Origin: Eggerthella lenta DSM 2243
GTDB taxonomy: Bacteria > Actinomycetota > Coriobacteriia > Coriobacteriales > Eggerthellaceae
Length of the DNA stretch: 64,000 nt
Assembly: GCF_000024265.1 (NCBI RefSeq)
Contig: NC_013204.1
Coordinates: forward strand, 876,501 to 940,500
Reading direction: 5' to 3'
Below, in pieces: positions 1 through 7,764 of the stretch. The position numbers and the translations under genes were made by a program. Numbering within the stretch: the first letter of the stretch is position 1; every line of letters begins with the position of its first letter. Below the pieces are notes generated by a model. It had not been told where the DNA came from, made no database searches, and was given only the letters and a program-made list of their open reading frames with translations.

Positions 1-705
1 TGCCTCACGCTCCTTCAGGTCGCACATCTGACACGACGCGCACACGTCTTCCTGCGATGCGATGGCCTCGTCTTCCGGCTCTCCCGCGCGCCGCTTGCGG
101 CGCATCTCGAAGACCACCGAGATGGCGATCAGCACGCCCAGCACGGCGAAGCCGCCCGGGGGCATGATGAACACGGTCATGGGCTCGACGATGCCGAGGA
201 GGATAGGGAAGCCCAGCAGGGTGCCCGCGCCCAAGAGCTCGCGGATGGCCGACATGAGGACGAGCGTGAGGGTGAAGCCTGCGCCCATGCCGAGGCCGTC
301 GAGCGCCGCGTCCTTCACCGGGTGCTTCGAGGCGAACACCTCGGCGCGGCCCAGCACGATGCAGTTCACCACGATAAGCGGCAGGTAGATGCCCAGCGCC
401 TGATTGAGGTCGGGCAGGTACGCCTCGACGACCATCATGACGATGGTCACGAACCCGGCGATGACCGTGATGAAGGCGGGCAGGCGCATGGTGGTGGGAA
501 TGATGTTGCGCAGAAGCGACACCACGATGCCGGAGCAGACGAGCACGAACGTGGTGGCCACGCCCATGCCGATGCCGTTCGTGACGGCCGTGGTCACGGC
601 GAGAGTGGGGCACAGGCCCAGCATCTGGCGCAGCGTGGGGTTCTCGATGAGCAGGCCCTTGCTGAACACGGAAAGCGCCGAGGGCTTTTGGTCGATGGCT
701 GCCAT
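1..705 (-). CDS. rnfE: Rnf complex membrane subunit RnfE (partial, runs off the window)
   Basis: Integral membrane subunit of the Rnf ferredoxin:NAD oxidoreductase, which couples electron transfer to ion pumping. About 235 residues are visible with no stop before the window edge. The N-terminus (MAAIDQKPSALSVFSKGLL, then ENPTLRQMLGLCPTLAVTT) and several hydrophobic helices match the RnfE/NqrD family. The start ATG (705-703) shares one base with the TAA stop of rnfG, so the two are translationally coupled. Near the visible end the protein carries a cysteine cluster, C-x2-C-x2-C (CASCQMC), in a charged tail beyond the last membrane helix. I do not recall this in classic RnfE. rnfA and rnfB presumably lie outside the window. 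Confidence 0.9.
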   Translation of the reverse strand, partial: MAAIDQKPSALSVFSKGLLIENPTLRQMLGLCPTLAVTTAVTNGIGMGVATTFVLVCSGIVVSLLRNIIPTTMRLPAFITVIAGFVTIVMMVVEAYLPDLNQALGIYLPLIVVNCIVLGRAEVFASKHPVKDAALDGLGMGAGFTLTLVLMSAIRELLGAGTLLGFPILLGIVEPMTVFIMPPGGFAVLGVLIAISVVFEMRRKRRAGEPEDEAIASQEDVCASCQMCDLKEREA

Positions 706-1313
706 TATGCTGCTCCCTTCTCCGTCGAGGTTGCGGCGGCGGCAGGCGCCTCGCCGGCAGCGGATCGATAGGCTTCGATGGCCTCGTTCACGGCGGCCAA
801 GGCTGCTTTGGACGAGATGGTGGCGCCCGTGACGGCATCGATGTCGTCGATGGTCAGGGGCTCGGCGGCGCGGCCGAGGAACTGGTCGGTGAAATCGGGC
901 AGCTGCACCTTCGTGCCCAGCCCGGGCGTCTCGGTGTTGTCCATGCCGATGACGTTCGCGATGGTGCCCTCGTCGTCGAAGGCCACGGCCATGGGAACCT
1001 GGCTGGAGTATCCCTTCGACTGCGCGATGACGGCGTAGCCCAAATCGTCGTCGGCTTCCATGAGCGCGGTCACGCCGGGCACGTCGCAGGACAGCGCCTC
1101 GAAGTCGGTCGCCTCGGGGATGAGCGCGTTGTAGGTCGCCCAGGCGCGCGCCTCGCGGTTCGCCGTGATGGTGGGCAACGTGAGGTTGTCGACCGAGCCC
1201 AGCAGGAATCCTACGATGGCGCAGATCAGCACGAGGACGACGGCTGGCTTCACCAGGCTGTTCCAGAGGGTTGGAGCGGGCGCGGCGGGAGTGTCGGGTG
1301 CGTTCGCCATCAT
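705..1313 (-). CDS. rnfG: Rnf complex flavoprotein subunit RnfG
   Basis: RnfG carries a covalently bound FMN facing outside the membrane and passes electrons within the Rnf complex. The 202-residue protein has one N-terminal membrane anchor (about residues 20-42) and an extracytoplasmic FMN-binding domain. The flavinylation motif D-A-V-T-G-A-T (159-165) is intact; the final Thr is the expected FMN attachment site. GMDNTETPGLGTK (123-135) is also typical of the family. The start is the first ATG of an ATGATG pair overlapping the rnfD stop; GGAGG lies just upstream, so the second ATG (1310) is an alternative. An ApbE flavin transferase is required but is not in the window. Confidence 0.95.
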   Translation of the reverse strand: MMANAPDTPAAPAPTLWNSLVKPAVVLVLICAIVGFLLGSVDNLTLPTITANREARAWATYNALIPEATDFEALSCDVPGVTALMEADDDLGYAVIAQSKGYSSQVPMAVAFDDEGTIANVIGMDNTETPGLGTKVQLPDFTDQFLGRAAEPLTIDDIDAVTGATISSKAALAAVNEAIEAYRSAAGEAPAAAATSTEKGAA

Positions 1314-2293
1314 TCGCCTCCTTCTTTCTTCGCGCGGGCAAAGCGGCGCTTCTTCTCGCCGCCCAACGGCGTGGTTGCCGTGAGCGAGTCGATGTACGGC
1401 ACCACGAGGTTCATGAGCAGGATGGAGTACGCCGCGCCCTCGTTCATGTTCCCCCAGAAGCGGATGAGGCACGTGATAAGCCCAAGGCCCACGGCGAAGA
1501 TCACCTGGCCTTTGAACGTGGTGGGCGAGGTCGTGTAGTCGGTCGCCATGAATACGGCGCACAGCAGCAGTCCGCCTGAGAACACCTGGGTGGCCACGTC
1601 GTGGCCGGTGAGCAGGCTGCACACGATGACGGTGCCCACGTACACGCCCGGGATGGTGAACGTGACGGTGCGCGTGACCAGAAGCCAGGCGAAGCCCAGC
1701 AGGATGGCGATGCCGCACGTCTCGCCCAGCACGCCGGGGTGCACGCCGAACAGGAGGTCCATGAACGGCAGCTGCGCGGCGCCCGGGGCCAGCGGCGTGG
1801 CGGAGCTCACGGCATCGACGCCGGTTGCGCCGGGGAGGAAACCCTGGGGCGCGGCGTAGTTCGTCATGGCCGCGGTGAACGACACCGACAGCACGATGCG
1901 GGCCACGATGGCCGGGTTCGCGAAGTTGCGCCCGATGCCGCCGAACAGTTCCTTCACCACGACGATGGCCACGAACGAGCCGATCACCGCCATGTACAGC
2001 GGGATGGTGGAGGGTAGGTTGAAGGCCAGCAGCAAGCCCGTGACCACGGCGGACAGGTCGCCTGCCGTCTGGGGGGTCTTGCGCAGCAGGCACCATAGGT
2101 ACTCGAACAGCACGCAGGCCGCCGTGGTCACGGCGGTAACCAGCAGCGCCCGCCAGCCGAATATCACGAACGAGGCGATCAGCGTGGGCACGAGCGCTAT
2201 CACCACGTTCAGCATGACCTTCTGCGTGGTGATGCCGTCGAACACGTGCGGCGGCGTCGAGAGGACAAGCGGTCGTTTCGTCGTATGTTCCAT
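1310..2293 (-). CDS. rnfD: Rnf complex membrane flavoprotein subunit RnfD
   Basis: Polytopic membrane subunit of the Rnf complex, homologous to NqrB. It has 327 residues, with family landmarks S-T-P-P-H (12-16), several membrane helices, and a flavinylation motif D-A-V-S-S-A-T (160-166) in which the last Thr should carry FMN. The ATG follows directly after the rnfC TAG stop, and an AGGAGGGG ribosome-binding site sits inside the end of rnfC. The TGA stop overlaps the rnfG start. Continuous coupling through C-D-G-E shows one operon. Confidence 0.95.
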   Translation of the reverse strand: MEHTTKRPLVLSTPPHVFDGITTQKVMLNVVIALVPTLIASFVIFGWRALLVTAVTTAACVLFEYLWCLLRKTPQTAGDLSAVVTGLLLAFNLPSTIPLYMAVIGSFVAIVVVKELFGGIGRNFANPAIVARIVLSVSFTAAMTNYAAPQGFLPGATGVDAVSSATPLAPGAAQLPFMDLLFGVHPGVLGETCGIAILLGFAWLLVTRTVTFTIPGVYVGTVIVCSLLTGHDVATQVFSGGLLLCAVFMATDYTTSPTTFKGQVIFAVGLGLITCLIRFWGNMNEGAAYSILLMNLVVPYIDSLTATTPLGGEKKRRFARAKKEGGE

Positions 2294-3622
2294 CTAGCCC
2301 CTCCTTGCCATCTCGGCGCGCATGAAGTCGCGCGCAAGTTTGCTTGTCTGGGCGAGCGGCTGTTTGGCTGGACAGACGAACGAGCAGGTGCCGCAGCCCA
2401 TGCACAGATCCGCCATGAGGTCGTCGAGCTTCTTCGCGTCCTGGACCGTGTACGCCTTCTTGATAGCGATGGGCGACAGCTGCATGGGACACGAGTTCGT
2501 GCAGCGACCGCAGCGGATGCATGCGGTGGTGGCGGGCTGTTCCATGGCGTCTTTGCTGAACACGAGCACGCCGTTGTTCTGGCGGATGACCGGGTAGTCC
2601 ATATCGATCTGGGCGTTGCCCATCATGGGTCCTCCCAGCACCACCTTGTGCGGCTCCTTCGTCAGCCCGGCGAATTCCATGACGTCGCGCAGGCGCGTGC
2701 CGATGATGATGTTCGCGTTGCAAGGGCGAGCGATGGCGTCGCCTGAAACGGTGAAGCGTCTTTTGACGAGGGGCATCCCTGTTTTCAGGAAGCGTCCGAT
2801 GGAGGCCATGGTGGTCACGTTGTTCAACATGACGCCCACGTCGGTCTGGCGCTTTCCGCGCGGGACGACGCGTCCCGTGGCATTGTGCACGAGCACGTTC
2901 TCGGCTCCCTGCGGGTAGCGGCTGGGCAGCGCCTTCACCTGGATGGACGAATCGTCCTTCGTGAGCTCGCGCATGAGCTCGATGGCCTTGGGCTTGTTGC
3001 TCTCGATGCAGATCATCGCGTTCGGAATGCCGAGGTGCCTGCATGTCTCGCGAATGCCGAACAGCACGTCGTCGGGGCTCTCCATCATCTCGCGGTAGTC
3101 GGTGGACAGGTACGGCTCGCATTCCGTGGCGTTCACCACGTAGAGGTCGATCTCCTCGAGGTTGGGCGGCGCCAGCTTGATATCGGTGGGGAAGCCCGCG
3201 CCGCCCAGGCCCACCAGACCGCTTTTCTTTATTGCCGCGAGGAACGACGCCTGGTCGGTCACCTCGGGGGGTGCCACCGTGTCCGCGACGGTCTGGGCTC
3301 CGTCGGATTCGATGATCACCGTCGTGTCGGTTTTGCCGGTCGAATAGAAGACGGGCTGTATGGCCTTCACGGTGCCCGACACGCCGCTGAAGATGTCGGC
3401 GGACAGACCCCGCGGCGCGTGCCCGACGAGGCTGCCCACGTCCACGTGGTCCCCTTTCTTCACGACGGGTTCGCACAGCGCTCCGATATGCTGCTGCATG
3501 GGCAGCACGATTTCGCTTGGGACGGGCATATCGATGGTTTCCAGTTCCGCCGTGTCCTTGCGATGGGGCACGACGGCGCCTCGCGTGCGTCGGAATCGCG
3601 ACAATAGGGCGGTGGCGTTCAT
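2294..3622 (-). CDS. rnfC: Rnf complex iron-sulfur/NADH-binding subunit RnfC
   Basis: Peripheral cytoplasmic subunit that binds NADH/FMN and two 4Fe-4S clusters. In its 442 residues I see the Gly-rich flavin/nucleotide motif GLGGAGFPT (138-146), an SLBB-type middle region, and two ferredoxin motifs: CIRCGRCTNSCP (368-379) and CMGCGTCSFVCP (407-418). It is first in the operon, as in clostridial rnfCDGEAB. The ATG at 3622 has GAGGGGAG upstream. The promoter should lie in the 400-base gap before it. Confidence 0.95.
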   Translation of the reverse strand: MNATALLSRFRRTRGAVVPHRKDTAELETIDMPVPSEIVLPMQQHIGALCEPVVKKGDHVDVGSLVGHAPRGLSADIFSGVSGTVKAIQPVFYSTGKTDTTVIIESDGAQTVADTVAPPEVTDQASFLAAIKKSGLVGLGGAGFPTDIKLAPPNLEEIDLYVVNATECEPYLSTDYREMMESPDDVLFGIRETCRHLGIPNAMICIESNKPKAIELMRELTKDDSSIQVKALPSRYPQGAENVLVHNATGRVVPRGKRQTDVGVMLNNVTTMASIGRFLKTGMPLVKRRFTVSGDAIARPCNANIIIGTRLRDVMEFAGLTKEPHKVVLGGPMMGNAQIDMDYPVIRQNNGVLVFSKDAMEQPATTACIRCGRCTNSCPMQLSPIAIKKAYTVQDAKKLDDLMADLCMGCGTCSFVCPAKQPLAQTSKLARDFMRAEMARRG

Positions 3623-3942
3623 GGGCGTTCACTCCCCTCGAAGGGCGTTGGCTGGCGCGGTTGGCCGGTGCGCGGATAGGACTGAGCCTCACCTGGCCGT
3701 TTGCGGGCAAGGCGAAGCGCTCAACTCGTTGCGTTATGAGATGCTGGTCATCCTACGTGAGCCGCACGTCCGATTCCAGGAATCGTCGGTGAAGGGAAAC
3801 CACGTCGCTCGCCAAAGGCGCGTGCGCCGATTCTCGCGTGCGCAATTCGCCGGTGGACGGTGCCGCTCACGATGGCGCGGCATGCGTCCGGGGACCGATG
3901 CCTTCCATGCTGCGCCGGTCGCCCGCCCCTCTTTGGCCGCTC

Positions 3943-3958
3943 TCTCTAAAAATAGAGA
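3943..3958. promoter_or_regulatory. Palindrome, candidate operator of the divergent rnf / DUF3788 promoters
   Basis: Perfect inverted repeat TCTCTA-N4-TAGAGA (N4 = AAAA) in the A/T-rich part of the divergent intergenic region. The arms are too short and there is no adequate T-run for a terminator, so an operator is more likely. The regulator is unknown. Confidence 0.4.
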
Positions 3959-3998
3959 ACATAAGTTCTTAAATTCCCGATCAAAGCATTCTGCAGTG

Positions 3999-4007
3999 TG
4001 ATATACT
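3999..4007 (+). promoter_or_regulatory. Extended -10 promoter for the DUF3788-PPOX pair
   Basis: TGATATACT reads as TG-N-TATACT, an extended -10. The expected start is near 4014, about 28 bases before the ATG at 4042. I see no good -35. Confidence 0.5.
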
Positions 4008-4041
4008 GCGTCTATTCGCCCCTGAAGCTAGGAGGATGCCC

Positions 4042-4482
4042 ATGGCGGCTTGGCACGAGCTGTTTCCCCTCGATCGCGAGCCGACGATGGAAGACATCGC
4101 CGGCTATATCGACCATCCCCTGTGGGACGCGTTCACCGCGTTCGTCGACGAAAGCTACGGCGCGAAACCGCGCATCGAGTACAGCCGATGCGGCGGCGCT
4201 CCGGGTTGGAACGTGAAGTACAAGGCGCGCGGCCGCGCGCTGTGCACGGTATATCCGCGCGACGGCTTCTTCATCTGCATGGTGTCGGTGGGCTCGAAGG
4301 AGAAGGATGAGGCCGAGGCGCTGCTCGCGACGGCCGACCCGTACGTGCGCGCCCTGTACGAGCGCTCGGCCGACAGCAGCATGGGCCGCTGGCTCATGAT
4401 CGAAATAACCAGCGAGGGCATATTGCGCGACGCCGAGGCGCTCATGCTCTTGCGCGCCGCGCCAAAAGGAGCGCGCTCATGA
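4042..4482 (+). CDS. DUF3788 family protein
   Basis: Predicted 146-residue cytoplasmic protein of the DUF3788 family, whose function is unknown. The family pattern is visible: an N-terminal helix followed by W-N-V-K-Y-K, a short strand core and FICMVSVG. No catalytic motif can be named. The start at 4042 is preferred over an in-frame ATG at 4036 because AGGAGG (4030-4035) abuts the latter but is well spaced from 4042. The end overlaps the next gene by four bases (ATGA), so the two are translationally coupled. Confidence 0.75.
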   Translation: MAAWHELFPLDREPTMEDIAGYIDHPLWDAFTAFVDESYGAKPRIEYSRCGGAPGWNVKYKARGRALCTVYPRDGFFICMVSVGSKEKDEAEALLATADPYVRALYERSADSSMGRWLMIEITSEGILRDAEALMLLRAAPKGARS

Positions 4483-4907
4483 TGCGAGACCCCGAACAGA
4501 CCATCGGCAACCTCATCGACCGCCAGAACACCTCGTTCGTCGGCTCGGTGGACGAGGACGGCTACCCCGAGGTCAAGGCCATGCTGCCGCCGCGCAAGCG
4601 CGAGGGCATCCGCACGTTCTACTTCACGTCGAACACCTCGTCCATGCGGGCCGCGCATTACCGCGCTCATCCGCAGGCGTGCATCTACTTCGTCGACCGG
4701 CGGTTCTTCCGCGGCGTCATGCTCAAGGGCACGATGGAAGTGCTCGAAGACGCGTGGGCCAAGGAGCTGATATGGCTCGACGGCGACGAAACGTACTATC
4801 CGCTGGGGGTGACCGATCCCGACTACTGCGTGCTGCGCTTCACGGCCGAGCGAGGCCGCTACTACCAGAACTTCAGCTCCGAGGATTTCGCCGTGCCGGC
4901 CGTTTGA
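4479..4907 (+). CDS. Pyridoxamine 5'-phosphate oxidase-fold (flavin-binding) protein
   Basis: 142-residue member of the split beta-barrel PNPOx-like flavin-binding family (general-stress-protein-26 type), likely binding FMN or F420/heme-like ligands. Visible features are the N-terminal T-S-F-V-G-S-V-D-E-D-G-Y-P strand pair, FYFTSNTSSMRAAHYRAHP (cofactor loop region) and VDRRFFRGVMLKGTMEVL. It starts inside the stop of the DUF3788 gene, suggesting joint function. The substrate cannot be inferred. It is much shorter than true PdxH, so a PdxH assignment is unlikely. Confidence 0.8.
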   Translation: MMRDPEQTIGNLIDRQNTSFVGSVDEDGYPEVKAMLPPRKREGIRTFYFTSNTSSMRAAHYRAHPQACIYFVDRRFFRGVMLKGTMEVLEDAWAKELIWLDGDETYYPLGVTDPDYCVLRFTAERGRYYQNFSSEDFAVPAV

Positions 4908-5001
4908 CCCACCAGGCGGCCGCGATGCTGAACAGCAGCGTCTGCGCGAGTATCTCCAACATGCCGCCGACGCTCGTGTTCAGCGGCTCGCCTGCGCGGT
5001 A

Positions 5002-5433
5002 TCAGCGGCGGTTCTGCTCGCGGTAGCGCGCGAGCGCCTCGTCGTAGCCGCCGGCGGTCTTCTTGTAGTACACGGTGTAGCCTGCGGTCATGCCCGCGAG
5101 GATGAACAGGTAGATCACGACGAAGCTCGCCCACGCCCCGGGATCCTCTGCTGGGAGCCACTGGCCCAACCACGCGCACAGCGCGAGCACCGGCAGCAGG
5201 CACGCGCCGAAGCCCGCGATGCGCGCCGGGTAGGGAAGCTTCTTGATCAGCGCGCCCGTGAACCAGATCGCTTGGAGTGCCGCCATGCCGAAGGCGGCGC
5301 CGTACAGGCTTGCCGTGAGGTTGAGGCCGTAGCTGGGCCCGGCGAACAGGTAGCCCATGGCGAGGAACCAGGCCATCATCACGGTGAAGACGATGCAGAC
5401 GGCGGTTGCGGTTTGTGCGATGATCTTTTTCAT
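5002..5433 (-). CDS. DUF3021 family membrane protein
   Basis: 143 residues with four hydrophobic segments (about 8-30, 40-62, 72-92, 100-120) and a short charged C-terminus, matching DUF3021 membrane proteins. These are typically encoded next to a LytTR DNA-binding protein, as here, and are thought to modulate it. The ATG is preceded by AAAGGAG. It lies 67 bases downstream of the LytTR gene on the same strand, in a probable two-gene operon. Confidence 0.8.
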   Translation of the reverse strand: MKKIIAQTATAVCIVFTVMMAWFLAMGYLFAGPSYGLNLTASLYGAAFGMAALQAIWFTGALIKKLPYPARIAGFGACLLPVLALCAWLGQWLPAEDPGAWASFVVIYLFILAGMTAGYTVYYKKTAGGYDEALARYREQNRR

Positions 5434-5500
5434 GAGGTGCTCCTTTGCATGGAGAATTGAGTTGCGGAAGGGTTGCGATGCGGCAGCGGGGCGGATCGGC

Positions 5501-5938
5501 TCACAGCCCCAGCTTGCGCTTGATGGCGGGCGCGTACTGGCGCGAGACCATCACCGATTCTCCGTTGTCCAGCAGCAGCTGCAGTCGCGCGTTGATGGCC
5601 GGGCGGATGGCAACCACGTGGTCGAAGTTCGCCAGCAGCTGCTTGGATGCGCGTACGAATTCGGTGCCGGCCAGCTTGTCCTCCAGCTCATACAGCCGAA
5701 GCGGCGTGCGGTACACCGCGTCCTCGGTGTAGAGGAACGTGCGTCCGTCGACCGTCTCGACATAGCATATCCCGTCGATGTCGAGGCGGTACGTGGCTCC
5801 GTCGCGCTCGCCGGTCAGCTTGCGCTCGAAAGCGTTCAGCCCGGCGACGATGCGTTGCACGCGCTCGTCGATGCGCGGGCACGATACGGCCACTTCGATA
5901 TCGGCGAGCCGAGGGTCCTCGGTGATGGTGACGTTCAT
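5501..5938 (-). CDS. LytTR-domain DNA-binding regulator
   Basis: 145-residue stand-alone LytTR regulator without a receiver domain. The C-terminal half (about 50-145) shows the LytTR pattern: I-C-Y-V-E-T-V-D-G-R-T, LYELEDKL, FVRASKQLLANFDHVVAI and a final VSRQYAPAIKRKLGL. Such proteins bind pairs of direct repeats and usually control their own operon with the adjacent DUF3021 protein. The ATG at 5938 follows AAGGGAAGG. Targets are not visible. Confidence 0.85.
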   Translation of the reverse strand: MNVTITEDPRLADIEVAVSCPRIDERVQRIVAGLNAFERKLTGERDGATYRLDIDGICYVETVDGRTFLYTEDAVYRTPLRLYELEDKLAGTEFVRASKQLLANFDHVVAIRPAINARLQLLLDNGESVMVSRQYAPAIKRKLGL

Positions 5939-6048
5939 GGGCGTGCCTTCCCTTGGTGAGCGGGTGGTTGGCCAACGTCGTCAGTATGCCGAATGCGTTC
6001 GGTGCGCACAAGGCGACAGCGACCGAGTTGCATTCCGACGCGCTCCAG

Positions 6049-6078
6049 TTGCACCGGCGCGCGCTCTCTTGGTATGAT
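6049..6078 (+). promoter_or_regulatory. Promoter of the yjdF leader RNA
   Basis: TTGCAC (6049-6054), an 18-base spacer and an extended -10 TGGTATGAT (6070-6078). The predicted start near 6085 coincides with the first strand of the closing helix of the leader RNA below, which supports both calls. Confidence 0.7.
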
Positions 6079-6082
6079 GCCC

Positions 6083-6196
6083 GTGCGAAGGTGAAAACAC
6101 GGTCCGGTCGGTAGTCCGGACGCGAACCCTATGCCGCGCTCGACGCGTCAACGGCTTCGTCAGTAACCTGCCTCCTTGGTTGTCCGTCCTTCGCGC
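6083..6196 (+). promoter_or_regulatory. Structured leader RNA, candidate yjdF-motif riboswitch
   Basis: A closing helix pairs 6085-6091 (GCGAAGG) with 6188-6194 (CCTTCGC), extendable by a G-T and a G-C pair. Inside it a perfect 6-bp hairpin pairs 6102-6107 (GTCCGG) with 6116-6121 (CCGGAC). Unpaired purine-rich (GTGAAAACAC) and GTAACCTGCCTCC stretches look like conserved ligand-binding segments. It sits immediately upstream of a yjdF-family gene, and the yjdF motif RNA, known to sense azaaromatic compounds, occurs exactly there in Firmicutes. The ribosome-binding site (6211-6216) lies just beyond the helix. The position and fold are visible; the family name is inferred. Confidence 0.7.
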
Positions 6197-6223
6197 AGCA
6201 ACCACATACAAGGAGGAGCAACC

Positions 6224-6658
6224 ATGCAGGTCACCACTTCGATCACGCTGACCGTGCTTCATGACGGTCAATTCTGGATCGGCATATTCGAGCATGCGGA
6301 CGAAGGCCGCTACGGCGCATGCCGCGTCGTGTTCGGCGCCGCCGAACCCACCGATGTAGAGCTGGTAGCGTTTATCGTGCGGCGATGGACGACGCTTGCA
6401 TTCGATATGGCGGCCGATCCGTCTGCGACAGCGGATGCCATGCTGTCCCACGCGAACCCGAAGCGTCGTCAGCGCGAGGCGCGCAAGCTCGTGGAGCGAG
6501 CCGGCGTCGGCACAAAAGCCCAGCAGGCCATGAGCGTCAGTTACGAGGCGCGCAAAATCGAATCCAGAGCCTTGGCCCGCGAGGCTCGCCAAGCGCAAGC
6601 CGAGCGTCGATTCGCTCTCAGGCGGCAGAAACGAAAGCAGAAGCATCGCGGAAGGTAG
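6224..6658 (+). CDS. yjdF: YjdF family protein (DUF2992)
   Basis: 144-residue DUF2992/YjdF protein of unknown biochemical role. In Firmicutes it is controlled by an azaaromatic-sensing riboswitch and is thought to help detoxify such compounds. Landmarks are the N-terminal strand series T-L-T-V-L-H-D-G-Q-F-W-I-G-I-F-E, then YGACRVVFGAAEPTDVE, a helical middle, and a very basic C-terminus with FALRRQKRKQKHRGR. An ATG at 6224 with AGGAGG (6211-6216) is clearly the start; an upstream in-frame GTG (6176) would fall inside the RNA leader. Confidence 0.88.
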   Translation: MQVTTSITLTVLHDGQFWIGIFEHADEGRYGACRVVFGAAEPTDVELVAFIVRRWTTLAFDMAADPSATADAMLSHANPKRRQREARKLVERAGVGTKAQQAMSVSYEARKIESRALAREARQAQAERRFALRRQKRKQKHRGR

Positions 6659-6855
6659 AGGCCCGGAATCCTCATTCTCCCTTGATGCTCTGCGTGGCGT
6701 GCCGCTTCCCGCGCTGCGACGCGAGAGGTCATGCGAAGGGACGCGCGCTGGCGGTCGTTTTGCGTCCTTACCCGTATATATCAGGGGAAATATCTTTCAT
6801 GCACGGTATACTCAAAGCAAACGCCCCAAGAGGGCGCGGCAAAAAGGAGGATGAC

Positions 6856-7692
6856 ATGCAGCCACCCTCGACACTGCTTCTCTCCACCGGGGAGTTTGCT
6901 CGGATGTGCAACGTCAGCAAGGAACTGCTCATCCATTACGACAAGGTCGGTTTGTTGAAGCCGAAGGTAATCGGCAAGAACGGTTACCGCTACTATTCGC
7001 TCAAGCAGCTGTACCTTATGGACGCCATTCGGTTCTTCCTCGATACGGGCATGTCCATGAAAGAGGTGAAGACCTATCTCGACAACCGTACCACCGACCT
7101 CTTCCTCGAGGCCACGCAGGCGGGCATCGAGAAGATGAAGAAGCAGCGCGATGTGTTGGACGCGCGCATCGGGATGATCGAGAAGATGCGCTACATCACC
7201 CAGCGCGCTTTGCTGTTCCCGAAGGATAAGCCGAGACTGTCGTTCTGGGATGAAACGTGGCTCATCACGACCGACGTAAAGCCTGAGCGCACGCAGCAGG
7301 CGTTCGCCCAGGCCGTGAGCGAGCATGCCGAGTTTTGCAAATCGTCTGCCGGCGTGACGAAGTTTCCCCTGGGTCGTATCGTGCACTTTCCTTGTTCCGA
7401 TCACCCTGAAGACTTCGTCTACACGAAGCTCATCACCTGGATCTCGCCCCCTTCCCACCCCGCGCTTCTGGAGGGTCGTCTGGCGTGCAAACCGCGGGGC
7501 AATTACGCGGTCATTCTTCATAGGGGCGGCACGAGCACGGTTGCGCGATCCTATGCCAAGCTGCTGGACTACGTCAAAGAAGAGGGTCTCGATCTCGTGG
7601 GGCCGGTGTACGAGTTAGATATGAACTCGTATCTCATGTCCGACTCTGCGGACGACTACCTGTTGCATATCTCGGTGCTTGTCGATATGTAA
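6856..7692 (+). CDS. MerR-family regulator with C-terminal GyrI-like ligand-binding domain
   Basis: 278-residue BmrR-type regulator. The N-terminal MerR helix-turn-helix (about 8-75; L-S-T-G-E-F-A-R-M-C-N-V-S, then HYDKVGLLKP) is followed by a dimerisation coiled coil (about 85-120) and an effector-binding domain (about 130-275). Such proteins bind hydrophobic or cationic drugs and untwist promoters with long spacers. The start at 6856 was chosen because AGGAGG (6845-6850) abuts an alternative ATG at 6851 that is in another frame. No efflux gene adjoins it; the likely local partner is yjdF, 197 bases upstream on the same strand. Confidence 0.88.
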   Translation: MQPPSTLLLSTGEFARMCNVSKELLIHYDKVGLLKPKVIGKNGYRYYSLKQLYLMDAIRFFLDTGMSMKEVKTYLDNRTTDLFLEATQAGIEKMKKQRDVLDARIGMIEKMRYITQRALLFPKDKPRLSFWDETWLITTDVKPERTQQAFAQAVSEHAEFCKSSAGVTKFPLGRIVHFPCSDHPEDFVYTKLITWISPPSHPALLEGRLACKPRGNYAVILHRGGTSTVARSYAKLLDYVKEEGLDLVGPVYELDMNSYLMSDSADDYLLHISVLVDM

Positions 7693-7708
7693 GCCGCCCG
7701 ACGCGAAA

Positions 7709-7741
7709 CCGCCCGCGATCCGTTCGACGGATCGCGGGCGG
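7709..7741. terminator. Hairpin between convergent MerR gene and acs
   Basis: Perfect 14-bp stem, CCGCCCGCGATCCG (7709-7722) pairing with 7728-7741, with a five-base loop. It sits 17 bases after the MerR stop and 24 bases from the acs stop, so it probably serves both genes. The T-runs are weak. Confidence 0.75.
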
Positions 7742-7764
7742 TCCTTCGTGCGCGAGCGGGCCTT

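Larger units (their letters stand above)
3623..4041. other. Divergent intergenic region upstream of rnf and the DUF3788 gene
   Basis: This 419-base gap between divergent transcription units contains no convincing gene. The half next to rnfC is GC-rich and could be a long rnf leader, but I recognise no known riboswitch. The half next to the DUF3788 gene is A/T-rich and holds the palindrome at 3943-3958 and an extended -10 at 3999-4007. Confidence 0.6.

Noticed and set aside
705-3710. 1001-codon minus-strand frame spanning the rnf genes
   Set aside because: Only its last 202 codons are real (RnfG); the rest is an out-of-frame reading of rnfD and rnfC with Arg/His-rich composition.
3623-4041. 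Known riboswitch in the rnf leader
   Set aside because: I found none of the conserved cores of the FMN, cobalamin or TPP riboswitches on either strand.
6319-6855. Longer start for the MerR regulator
   Set aside because: The upstream extension overlaps yjdF out of frame and has Arg-rich shadow composition; the MerR family N-terminus begins at 6856.
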